From Gonium pectorale (Eukaryota; Chlorophyta; Chlorophyceae; Chlamydomonadales; Volvocaceae), in contig LSYV01000108.1 in the NCBI GenBank assembly GCA_001584585.1, positions 146,677-183,475 on the forward strand: a stretch of DNA of 36,799 nt, written 5' to 3'. Shown one piece after another: positions 20,930 to 32,900 of this stretch. The notes beneath the pieces were generated by a model. That model ran no database searches. It saw only the letters and a program-made list of their open reading frames with translations, and had not been told where the DNA came from. The first letter of the stretch is position 1. Each line of letters begins with the position of its first letter. The translations under genes and the position numbers were made by a program.

Positions 20930-23900
20930 TCAGACGTCGACAATCTGTATGATGGCGCTGTTTGTGACGTCCATGGCGGTGCTGCCCGTCATGACCGCCA
21001 CCCGCAGGCTGTTGCCGCCGCCGCACAGGCCCTTGGACTGCGTGAAAGCCGCCACGCCCGCCACCAGGCCGCGCACGCCCGACAGATCGCCATTGATCAC
21101 GTCCATGCTCACCAGGTAGCCAACCTGCGGACGGTGGGGATTGGAAGCGGTGGAGGGCCATTGGGACCGGTTGGTGGCGGCCAGGGGCGTGCAAGTCGCA
21201 CGCACATTGCTGGAACCGCTTCAACCAGCGCAGGTGGCATGCATGCCGCTGGCGCCCCCCTCCGACCCTGGCCCCCTCATTGCAGCCGTGTCACCGATGT
21301 ATGGGGCGTGATGGCAGCGCGGCGAACCCGTGTCACCCGTTACAAACAAAAAGGGTCCCTCCGGGCCAGGCATGCTTGCATGCTGGCTGCCCTCGGTCCA
21401 CGCTAGCAGCCCCCCCTCCCCGCCCAGACCTTCCCACGCCCAGCAACTCATGTACCTGTCCAAACATGAGCTCGCGCTGCGACACGACGGGCGGCTGGCT
21501 GGACACCACCACCAGCGGCACGGGCGGGCGGTACTTCGCGACCAGGTTGGCTGCGTCGCCGTTGTCCGACACCACTACACACAGCCCCAGCTTGGCGTCC
21601 ATGCAAGCCTTGGCCAGCGCCACCGCAGCGGCCTCAATGGTGTTGAAGGGCTTGGCGGAGAAGTCCCTACGGATGGGTAGGTTAAATGGGGTGAGTTTGG
21701 TACTGTGCGGGCTTCCGGACGGTGGCGGGCTGGAGGGGGAATGCGGAGCCCAGCAGAGCTGAGGGCAGGCTGGCGTGGTGGCGGTCAGGGTAAGAGGCGA
21801 TTGCGGCTTGAGGGCGCCATGCCCGTGGCTGATGGGCGCGACGACGCCCCGGGGCTAACTAACGGCCCTGATTGGCGCGGCGCCGAGGCCGCACCTGATG
21901 AACGAGTGCATTGATGCGTAGCTGGTGGCGTGCTCCGCGTTGCGCACGATGTTGGCGGCGGTGAGGAACGAGTCGGCGGGGAAGGAGCCGATGGCGGTCT
22001 CGGAGCAGAGCATGAGGCAGCTGGCGCCGTCCAGCACGGCGTTGGCCACGTCCGTCATCTCGGCGCGCGTGGGGCGCGGGTTGCTGACCATGGACTCAAG
22101 CATCTGCCGGGAGATAATGACCGGCTTGCCTGGGAGGGGGAGGATTTCCACGGAGAGGGGGGGGGCACAGGGAAAGAGGCGGGTGAGGAGGAGTAATGCA
22201 GATCAGTTCAGCGCCATACAATGGTCCGAGCGGCTCATGAACAACTGGAGTCGTTGACTCGAGTAACCGTTGATTCGGTTCACACGCCGGCGAACAGCTC
22301 CGGGCGCTCTCACCCGCCACGTTGGCCTTTGTGAGCACGATGCTCTGCGCCAGCGCCACCTTCTCCGGTGTGACCACCATGCCCAGCTTGCCGCGCGCCA
22401 GCATGACGGCGTCCGCCACGTCGATGATCTCGTCCAGGTTCCGGAGCCCCTCCTCGCTCTCAATCTTGGCAATCTGTACGGAACCGAGGAACGTGTGGCG
22501 CGTTGCAAGGATGAGACAACGTTACGGAAATGGAACGGAATGCGAAGGGAGAAGGGTGAAATGTGCACTGTTCCAGCCCGCGAAAGAAGCGCCGACCGCA
22601 GGCGGAAAACCAACCGGCGTAAGCACCCATAGGGGGCTCCTGGGCTCGAGGGACATGCGCCACAGTCTCAGCGCCCCAGCGGCCCATCCGCGTTATGCGC
22701 GACTCACCAGCTTGATGGACTCCCCTCCGTTGTCGTCCAGGAAGGCGCGCAAGGAGCCCACCTCGTTGCGGTTGCTCACGCCGATTGCCACGTAGTCAAC
22801 CTGCGCAGGGTGCAAGGAGGGAGGAGTTTAGCAACCCACGCCAGAGTGTGTTGATAAGGAAAACGCCAGAGTGTGTGTGTGGTGGGGGGGGAGGAGGAGT
22901 CGCTATGAAGAGCGAAACCAAGGTACACCCAGCCTGCTGCTGCGTGCGGGTGAGCCTTGAGAAGGCATGCCGACTTGGGTGCGCAAGCCCATGCCAGTCC
23001 GGAGCGCTCCGCATCCGTGCCATGTGGGCGACGCACCGAGTTGTTGAGCGCGAACTCGGACAGCACCTCCAGGTCGCCCGCGGCGGGCACTGGCGCGTGG
23101 ATGGTGACGCCCACCAGGTGCACCGGCTGCGGGGCAGAGTGAGGAGCGGGTCGGCATGACATTGGACGGACGCGACATGTGCAAAGGAATCAATCACTAC
23201 ACTGCACGGTTTAAAACTGAACAATGCCGGCAGGTCGATGGACTGTATTAACGGCGGCACAGTAATAAGAGCGTTGGTAGAGGAGGGCGAGGGGCCCTGC
23301 CCTCCGCTGCGCACCGTGCAGTGAAAACGGCGACCGTCCCCGTCTTCAGCGACTTTCGGTCAGCCGTATACGCCGCGGCCCCGTGGCAGGCGGCAGGCAT
23401 GCCGGGTGAATGAGTGCTTTCCGCAACGTTTGCCTCATCCTCGCACCTTGCGCGGATAGAGGAATGCGTGGTTGAGCACGACGCCGTTGACGGGCCCGCC
23501 CGGCCGTACGGACGTGACCTCGATGTTGATCAGCCCGTCCTGGATGCGGATGAGGCCGCCCACCTTGACGCACTCGGCCAGGTCCGCCAGCGACACGCCG
23601 ATGCGAGTCTGCGGGCAGCCCAAGAGGAAAGGCGTCAGCTGAGCGCGTAACAGCGGCTCATGTCCCGCCTGGTAGAAATCACGTGGGCTGGCGGGGGCTG
23701 GCGTGCACGAGGCTCACGGGGATGCTGCTAATGTGAGGAGACCCGAGGGCGGCAGCTGCTCAGCTGGCCCTCCTCCTACACCTGCGCGTTGCGCACCTTG
23801 CTCGCCGACTTGTAGCCCACAAAGTGCGCAGCTGACGTGTCGTCCGTCCCATACAGCTCCACCTTGTCTCCAACCTGCACCCATGACCATGCGTGACACA

Positions 23901-26900
23901 TGTATCAATGAAGTAGAGGCATGACTCTACAGCGCATGTTGGAACGGGCTCTTGAGCATCCGTTGGGCTTCAACCTCAGGGGCCCGCGCACCGTCCCAAT
24001 ATGATCCCAGCCCACGCACTTCCATGCAGCCCACAGTGAAGCTGTTTAGGGGAAAGGAACCCGTGCACCCACCAATGAATGGCCTCACCTGCAGCTCAAT
24101 CTTGTCTACCGGGGCCTTGGTCTGGAAGTCGATCAGGTTGCTGGTGCGCACCACATTGCCCTCCAGGTCCAGAAGAGTCGCCACCACGCGGCGCTCCGCN
24201 NNNNNNNNNNNNNNNNNNNNNNNNNNNNNNNNNNNNNNNNNNNNNNNNNNNNNNNNNNNNNNNNNNNNNNNNNNNNNNNNNNNNNNNNNNNNNNNNNNNN
24301 NNNNNNNNNNNNNNNNNNNNNNNNNNNNNNNNNNNNNNNNNNNNNNNNNNNNNNNNNNNNNNNNNNNNNNNNNNNNNNNNNNNNNNNNNNNNNNNNNNNN
24401 NNNNNNNNNNNNNNNNNNNNNNNNNNNNNNNNNNNNNNNNNNNNNNNNNNNNNNNNNNNNNNNNNNNNNNNNNNNNNNNNNNNNNNNNNNNNNNNNNNNN
24501 NNNNNNNNNNNNNNNNNNNNNNNNNNNNNNNNNNNNNNNNNNNNNNNNNNNNNNNNNNNNNNNNNNNNNNNNNNNNNNNNNNNNNNNNNNNNNNNNNNNN
24601 NNNNNNNNNNNNNNNNNNNNNNNNNNNNNNNNNNNNNNNNNNNNNNNNNNNNNNNNNNNNNNNNNNNNNNNNNNNNNNNNNNNNNNNNNNCCAGAAGAGT
24701 CGCCACCACGCGGCGCTCCGCGGCGCATACGCTGTGCGGGAATGGGCGAGGGGGTTAACGCGGAACGGGAAACGGGTCGCGTCGTGGACACCGAATCCAG
24801 GGGGGTGATCAAGAGTCGCAACAGCAAGGGGCGGGGGATGTTAACCCGGGGGGGGGGGCGGCGGAAAGGCCGATGCGCCCAAGCAGGCAGCCGGTCTCTG
24901 CCGTCTAAGTTGGGCGCTGCTCCGGATACGGCTGGGTAGTGATGCAGGGAATATGGGGGCGGCTGTTGTTGCGTGGTGATCCCTTACCGGCGAAGCTTGG
25001 TGAACATCTCCTTGTGTATCTCCAGGGTGCCGTGCGCTGTGTTGAAGCGCGCTATGTTGGCGCCGCCAACAATCAGTTGCCGCAGCACCTGCGCGGAAGG
25101 GTAAGGGCAATTTCACCATCGGACCTTCGCAGCGCCGTAACCGAGTTCAGCACGCGACACGTCAGCCACAACGCCCGCATGACGGCTTGCACTCGCCTCC
25201 TCGTCGTCGCATGCGGGCCCCATGGTGAAGCCCAGCTTGGTCTTACGGACGGGGCTGCTGCTGCTCAGCAGCATGGGCAGGTTGATAGTGGTGGACCTGC
25301 AAGCCAAGAGGAGGGAGACACGGTTGAGTCATAACCTTGCGAGCAGGTGGCGGAAACGGCAAGCGATCCACACACTGCACTGCCCTGCCCTGCGGAACAG
25401 CGCGCTAGCGGTGCAAGAAGAGGCGCGGGCGTATGTCTCCTTGGCATTGGCATTTGTCCAGAAACCACATCCACGCCCGACAGCCCCAAAATCGCGATCC
25501 GCCAACCGTGCCTAGATACCGTACGGCCTGGGGCGATGCCCGTACCACCCTTTTGACCTCACCTGAGTGAGATGGTCTTTGATACAAATCTGGGGTCGGA
25601 TGCGGAGCTGCTGAAGGCCAGCGAGCCCAGCGCCTCCATGTTGAGGGCGCCGGGCGCGATGGTAACAAAGTACTCGCGCTCGGGCGTGGTGTCCGCGGCG
25701 GCGGTGTCCAGGCTGGCGCCGCGCGCCACCATATTACTCACTAGCACGATAACCTGTGGCATGGCATGAGGTGGAGTAAAGGGCGGGCATGCAGGCAAGC
25801 TCCAAAAGCGGGATCCCGACACCCTGAAGGCCCTTCAACCGATTCCCGGCATGCCGCCGACAACCAATTCCCCCGTCCCAGATCCACCCGCACCTCCTTT
25901 CCGGCGACGCACAGACCGTGCTCCACTCCGTACTTCATGGCGCGCGCCAACGCCTCGGGCATGCCGTCGACGTCGCGGATGGGCGCGTCTAGTAGCAGCG
26001 GGTAGCATCCAAAGAGTGCGGCGCAGAAGCGTGCAATGCCGGGGTTGCTGGTCACCACCAGCACCGGCGCGCAGGGGCGGTACTTGGCCAGCATGCGGGC
26101 GCTCTTGCCGCCCTCCGAGAAGACCACGATCATGCCTACGGCGCGGAGAGGAGTGGCCGATGGCAAAACGAAGTTAGGGCGCAAGCATAGATTACGCACG
26201 GGAGATGTACGCATTTGGGGGCGCCGACGCCATGAGTTTGGACTTATGGGCTAGAGCGCATAGGAGTGCGGGTTGGGGCACGCAGCGCGGCCAAGGGCGC
26301 GTTTGGCAACCTGTGCACGGCGCCTGGGCGCAAAAGGTAGCAGGACCATGCGCCAGCACGATGCGCCCCAGGGGCATCGTCACCTGCCGCCCCTCGGCCC
26401 TCCGAGCTTTGGTCCCCTGCCCCACCTGGCCGGATGTCGACGGCATTCTTAGCCAGCGAGGAGCAGATTGCCTCGATTGGCCCCACCGGCTTGGGCGTGA
26501 AGGTGCGCGTGTAGTCGAACGACTGATAGAAGTTGACACCGATCTCGGCGGAGCGGGCGATGCGCGCCATCGTGGCGACCGCCTGGGCGGGGTAGGAGCC
26601 GTTTGCGCTCTCGCCTGGCGGCAGAGGTCGGGTCGCGGGCGAAGTGGGGTCAAGGGGGGTAAGGCACGGATCCAGCAGGTGCAGTCAGCGCTGAAGGCTC
26701 AGCACACTCCGGCGTGGCAGTGCGGTAGAAAGCTCAAGACTGGGTAGGCATGCATAATGTGCAAGCAGCCGTGCTCCCAGAAACAGAACGGCATCCCGCT
26801 ACCGGAAACATATTATCTTTAGCTTACCCGACAGCATGACTGCGTCAACGCCGTCCCACACTGCATTGGCCACGTCCGTCATCTCGGCGCGCGTGGGCAC

Positions 26901-29900
26901 GGGGTTTGTGATCATGGACTCCATCATCTGCGTGGCGCAGATTACGAACTTCCCCGCGATGTTGGCCTTGGTGATGAGCAGCTTCTGCGCCAGCGGCACC
27001 TGGGGAAGCAGGGAAGGGGGGACACGGTTGTCATGCACACAGGCCCCGGCGAGGTTGGCAGCCCTTGAACATCAGTGAGCCATGAGTGGCAGTGAGTGCA
27101 CATGCTGACCAGGAGTAGCGGATTGATGAGCACCGCGGACAGGGAAAGGATGTATGGAGATGGTGCAAGGGCGGCGGCGGCCGCATGAATGAAGAAGCAA
27201 TGCGCGGCCACCCAGGCGCTTGACAGCGGCAGGCGGATTGGGCCGCAGTGCCGCGCGGGGCGTCGCGCCCCGCTGCTACCGGGGCTGCGCAGCATGTTGC
27301 TACAGCAACCGGCGCACACATACTCACACAACCGCTGCCGGCCTGGCGCAGTGGTCGCCCGTTTCACACACCTTCTCAACAGGGATCTCCATGCCCAGGT
27401 CACCGCGGGCCACCATGACGCCGTCTGTGACCTCCAGGATCTCGTCAAAGTTCCGCAGCCCCTCCGCGTTCTCGATTTTGGAGATGATTTTGACCTGCGA
27501 GGACGCACACCAGAACATGCCAACGCCATTTGGGCGCAAGCTCAGATGCACTCATGATTGCCCACAAACGCCCTGTTGCTGTGCAGGGCCCAGGCCAACA
27601 GCGCGAAACCCAAATCCCCAAGCCCGCCACCAGGGATTCCAGACAGCGAAGGCTTTCTGTAGGCCCAAGCCCGCCATCACTGGGTTTCCGCGCACTTACA
27701 TTGGTGCCGCCGGCCTCATCTAGCACGCTGCGGATGAACAGCACGTCCTGCTGCGATTGCACGAAGGACGCCGCCACAAAGTCCATCTTGTGCTTGACGC
27801 AGAAGTTCTTCAGGTCGTCCTTATCCTTGTCCGTGAGCACGGGAATGTCCACCTTGACGCCCGGCAGGTTGCAGTTCTTGCGCTGGCCCAGCTTCTTGGT
27901 ATTGAGCACCGTGCCAATCAGCTTGGTCTGGTCCAGGATCGAGTCCACGCGGATGCTGATGCTGCCGTCGGCCAGCAGGATGCGGTTGCCAGCCTTGACG
28001 CTGGAGCAGAGCTTCGCGTAGGAGAGGCCGATGTGCGTGTCGCCCGTGTCTTCGTCCTTGTAGCCCTCCCACTTTGTGTACTCGTCGCCGACGGCGTGCA
28101 CCGTCACCTGCTGCCCCGCTGTGAGCTCAATGTCCTTGCCGCCGCGCAGCATGGCGGTGCGGATCTCCGGTCCCTTGGTGTCCAGAAGCACAGCCGCGTG
28201 CATGTCCTTCTCCTTGCAGATCTGCGCACAGGCGGGACGCGTGGAGTGCAAGGTGAGGGAAATGGCGAGCAAACTGAGCAAAGCGGTGGAGCGAAATTGT
28301 GTATCCCGTTTGTGGCCGCCCCTGTATTTTGATATTAATGAGGAGCCGTCTGCAAGCCCGACACGAACTTCACATATTTGCGATCCGAGCCGTTCGCCAT
28401 CCCCACCAACAGGGACCGCCCTTGGCCCGCATCCGCACCTTCCGGAACCGCTCCAGGACGGAATAGTGCCCCTCGTGGTCGCCGTGGCTGAAGTTGAAGC
28501 GAAGCACGTTGCAGCCCGCATCCAGCAGCTTCGCCAGGCCCTCCTCCGACCAGCAGGCCGGGCCTGCCGTGCAGATGATTTTGGTTTTGCGGATGATGAA
28601 CTTCCACTTCTCCTGGTCCAGGATCGTGTCCAGGCCCACCTTTGTGGACCTGCAAAGGAACAATTGTTGCGACAGGGGCAGCACTGTGCTGTGGCAAACT
28701 AGTACCATCATGCTGGAGGCCCGGATACTATTGTCAAGCTTTGGGGCGAGGACCCGCATGGAAAGCATCGAGCCAGAGTCACCATGAAGCAGCATGCGCA
28801 AGGCGTACCTGTGAAACACGATCTCTTCGCCGGGGTAGCACGTGTGGCCATACTCTGTGCCGGTGGCCTTGCCGTGCACCATGATACGCGCCACGAGACG
28901 CTGGTCATCGTAAACCTGCATGGTCGCATACGACACAGGAACAAGGACCGCGTTTGCTCAGCGTGTAAGAGAATTACACAAATGGAACAAGTCCCGGCTG
29001 AGGAGAAGTCTGCCGCCCTCCGGTCTCCACCATCCGCTCTCGGCCCAGCGCAAGGGGAGCCCCAAGCAATGGGCCGTTCCCCGGCCGCACACCAATCACC
29101 ACGGGACGCACCTGCGTCTCGGTGGTGCCCTTGCGCCGCTGCAGGACCACCATCTGGTCGCCCTCCGCAAGGTCTGCCAGGCCCATAGATCGGGCCGCCG
29201 CCACGGCCGTCTCCACCAGCCTTGGCAAGCGCACGTTCTCGATGTCGGGAACCAGCACGCCCACCTGTCCGAAAACCGACCTGCGCAGCGCCCGTACCCC
29301 ATGGTGATAAGCGAGGGCAGGCAAGCGCATAGGATGCAAGCCTATTGGAATTCCGGCGCCGTACCGGAATACCTCCCCGGTTCCCTTCGCGGCGGGGTGG
29401 CCCTGTGCTCACGAAGCAGGCCCCGTGACTTCAGACCCGCGTTCCAGATTGGGACGCCCCTTCTGCCCACCTGCAGTGCCGTACCAGCTGCGCGTCCGGG
29501 GTAACCACCACGACGGGCACGGGCGGGCGGTACTTGGAAACCAGCGCGGGCGCGCGGCCCGAGGTCGTGATGCAGATGATGATCTTGGCGTCGGTGTCGA
29601 TGGCCGTCATGACGGCGCCGCTGCACACTCCCTCCGCGCCCGTCATGGGCTTGGGCGTGTGGTTGCGCAGGAAGTTGTAGCGCTTGTTCACCTGCGAACA
29701 GGGACGTGGACCCGTACCATAAGCGCATATGCGTGCGATCAAGCGCGTGCGGGCATGCAAGCCAGTTAAGCGGGTTCTCCGTTAAATGCTCCGTGTCATG
29801 GTAGTGAAAGGCGCGTGAACTACGCGCCTCTGCCTTACCTCGACCATGGACTCGGCGTTGACGCAGATGGCTGCCATGGTGGCGACAGCGGCCTCAGGGA

Positions 29901-32900
29901 ACGAGCCGTTGGCAGTCTCGCCTGTCGATGACAGGGGTCGACGCAGGGGCCAGCGTCAGGCCGAGCGTCCGATGCGACGTTTGACCGCCGAAGTCCCAGA
30001 ACTCAAGGTGAAGGGTCCAAGAGCTGTGCCCCATCGCAACGAGCAAGCAGAGAACGCCTTGGACGAGAGGCGTCAACTCCAGCCCTTGCCACCGGGGAAC
30101 TGAGGAAGCACTTCGTGCAAGGCGCACAACGGTCCCTCCTCCCGGCCTTACCCGAGAGCATGACGCAGTCGGTTCCGTCCAGTACGGCGTTGGCCACGTC
30201 CGTCATCTCGGCGCGCGTGGGGCGCGGGTTGCCGATCATGGACTCAAGCATCTGCGTCGCCGTGATGATGAACTTGCCCGCAATGTTGGCCTTGGTGATC
30301 ATCATTTTCTGCGCCAGCGGCACCTGTGAACGATGCCAAGGGGCCGAAGGGAAACAGCAGGTAAGTAACACGTACGGGTCCGGCATAATAGCAAGTGCAG
30401 TCTCGGCTGCTATGGTTTCGGTATAGGTGTGGCAATCTCGACGGTATCGCACCTTCTCCGCCGGGATCTCCATGCCCAGGTCGCCGCGGGCCACCATGAT
30501 GCCGTCGCTCTCACGCAGGATCTCGTCAAAGTTAACCAGCCCCTCCGCGTTCTCAATCTTCGAGATGATCTTGACGCGGAAGCCGCCGCCCTCGTCCAGC
30601 ACGCGTCGGATGAACTGCACGTCAGCGGCGCTCTGGACAAAGGACGCCGCCACGTAGTCCATCTCGTGCTTGGCGGCAAAGTTCTTCAGATCATCGATGT
30701 CCTTGTCCGTGAGCACGGGAATGTCCACCTTGACGCCCGGCAGGTTGCAGTTCTTGCGCTGGCCCAGCTTCTTGGTATTGAGCACCGTGCCGCGCAGCAC
30801 AGTGGTGGAGAGGACCTCCTCCACGCGGATGCTGATGCTGCCGTCCGCCAGCAAGATCTTGTTGCCGGGCTGCATGCTGGAGCACAGCTTGTCGTAGGAG
30901 AGGCCGATGCGCGTCTCGCCCGTGTCCTCGTCCTTGTAGCCCTCCCAGCTGGTGTACTCGGCGCCCACCGCCTCGATCAGGATGGTCTGACCCGCCTCCA
31001 GTAGGATGTCATGCCCGTCGCGCAACATAGCGGTGCGGATCTCTGGTCCCTTGGTGTCCAGCAGGCAGGCCCAGTGCGGCACCACGTGTGCGCCGGCGGC
31101 CTTCATGTCATCCTGCTTCTTCTTGCACACCTGCGCGGCGAGGGCGGGAACCGCACGAGGCAGCCACATAGTGCATGCTGAACGATGGGGTCCACAGCTG
31201 GCTAGTCGTAATCGACACAGCACTGGCATGACACGGCAAGGCAGACCATGCCGGCCCTTCCATCCGGTACCATACATGCAGCTTTGCTGCATGGTTCAAT
31301 CCTTTGCTGCATGGTTCCATTGTCCTGAAGCGACCTCTTCACATGTCAGAGGAGTCTGGTCCCCGTCACGCGCCGTGTGCCATGCTGGTGGTACTTGCCC
31401 CTACTCGAAGCCCACCTTGCGGAAGCGCTCCAACACCTCAAAATGTCCACTGTGGTCGCCGTGGCTGAAGTTAAGGCGAATGATGTCCATACCCGCGTCA
31501 AGCAGCTTGCTCATGGTCTCCTCCGACCAGCACGCCGGCCCCATGGTGCACACCACTTTCGTGGCGCGGCCCTGCTTGACGGGCGCCGTGATAAGTGATA
31601 GGTTGGTGCGCGTGCTGCGCAGGCTGCGCACGCCCGGTCGCTGGATGGGCACGCCAGACGGGGAGTACAGCGTATTGCCAGTGCTCCAGTTCTTGCGGTT
31701 CCGGAGGCCCGAGCCGCCGATCTTGACGACGGTCACGATGGGGTTGGCGTCAGCGCTGCCGCTGGCGCGGCCGCGCACCACAATCATGCGGACGTCGTGG
31801 TTGTGCGAGGCCAGCAGGCCCAGCGCGCGCAGGTGGTCCACGCCCTTCTCTGCCAGGTCACTGGAGTCCACCTCCAGCGTCTCCATCAGCAGGGGCACCT
31901 GGCCGAAGCTCACGCTAGCCTGGCGCAGCACCTGCTCCAGGTCATGGCAATGCAAGGTAGGGTGAGGCAAGGCAAAGGGCATCAGCTACTGCTTTGCTCC
32001 GAACATGCCTCTGACAACGATGGCGGTTTGATGAGCTGCTTCCGCAACCGTTTTAGATGTAGCTCTGTGGAGCACCCAGTAGCGCAGCAGCCCCGCACCT
32101 GCTCGTTCATGCTCGCAACCACCACGGGGCAGGGCGGGCGGTACTTGGAAACCAGGTTGGCTGCGCGCCCGCTCTCCGTGAGCACCACAATGACGGTCAC
32201 CGTCTGGTGCCGCGACACGCGCTTGAACGCCTGTAAGACAGCACCCGCCAATTGGGTGTCACGTCAGGTCCGAGGTCTGCGAAGATTCTAGTGCAGCGGG
32301 GCTGCTTCAAGTGCTAGTGTGCACAGCTATGGAAACATGTTCGGCGGTTTGGTGGTACGCCCCGTACGCGATCTTGCACGGCCTACCTCAGGCGTGGTAT
32401 CCTCGGTGAAGCCCACCGCCATGGAGGCCGCCGACGACAGCATGCACTCATCCGGCTCCATGGCCACCTCGCTGCCCTTAGTAGCCCAGTAGCTGGGGAG
32501 GTGTCCAGAACAAAGAGCCCCTTCAGTGCTGAGCAGGTGCAACTCTGAGGCCTGCTGGCACACGTGCTAAGTACCCATATAATCGCCGTGAAGTGGTATG
32601 CTATCCCGTGGTTACAGCACATGCCGCCGTGCCTGTGTCATGCCGGTTCCCTTCATTAAGGCTGCTAAGCTAGGCCCCTACCGGATGAAGCTGTACTGCG
32701 AGTAGTAGTCCACTCCGACCTCCGCGTTGGCAACGATGGCCGCCATGGTGGAGACAGCGGTGTCTGGGAAGTCGCCATTGGCGCTCTCGCCTGGGGGGGG
32801 GGCAGGAAATCCAGGCATCAGTGCCCACAACATCGCCAGCAACAGATGAACATACATCACACGGCGCGCAGGCTTATAAAGACCCTCATACAATGCATGA

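Larger units (their letters stand above)
20930..25245 (-). other. Pyruvate kinase unit 4, degenerate (residues about 1831-2333)
   Basis: Encoded by exons 24-34. The fold is recognisable: [11 protein letters not shown], a B domain, [46 protein letters not shown] and [12 protein letters not shown]. Key positions are changed. FNFSHG is FNTAHG (S to A1865). DTKGPEIRT is [15 protein letters not shown] is ARGKLG (K2096 in place of the metal-binding Asp). ATQMLESM is SRQMLESM (R2128 in place of the catalytic Thr). The catalytic Lys (K2070) and Glu (E2072) remain. It is probably non-catalytic, perhaps structural or regulatory. Its exon structure differs from units 1-3. Confidence 0.82.

Noticed and set aside
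25188..25193. GT donor GTGCAA near the end of pyruvate kinase exon 24
   Set aside because: It leaves phase 1, while the next exon needs phase 0; the GC donor at 25196 fits and gives the family sequence.
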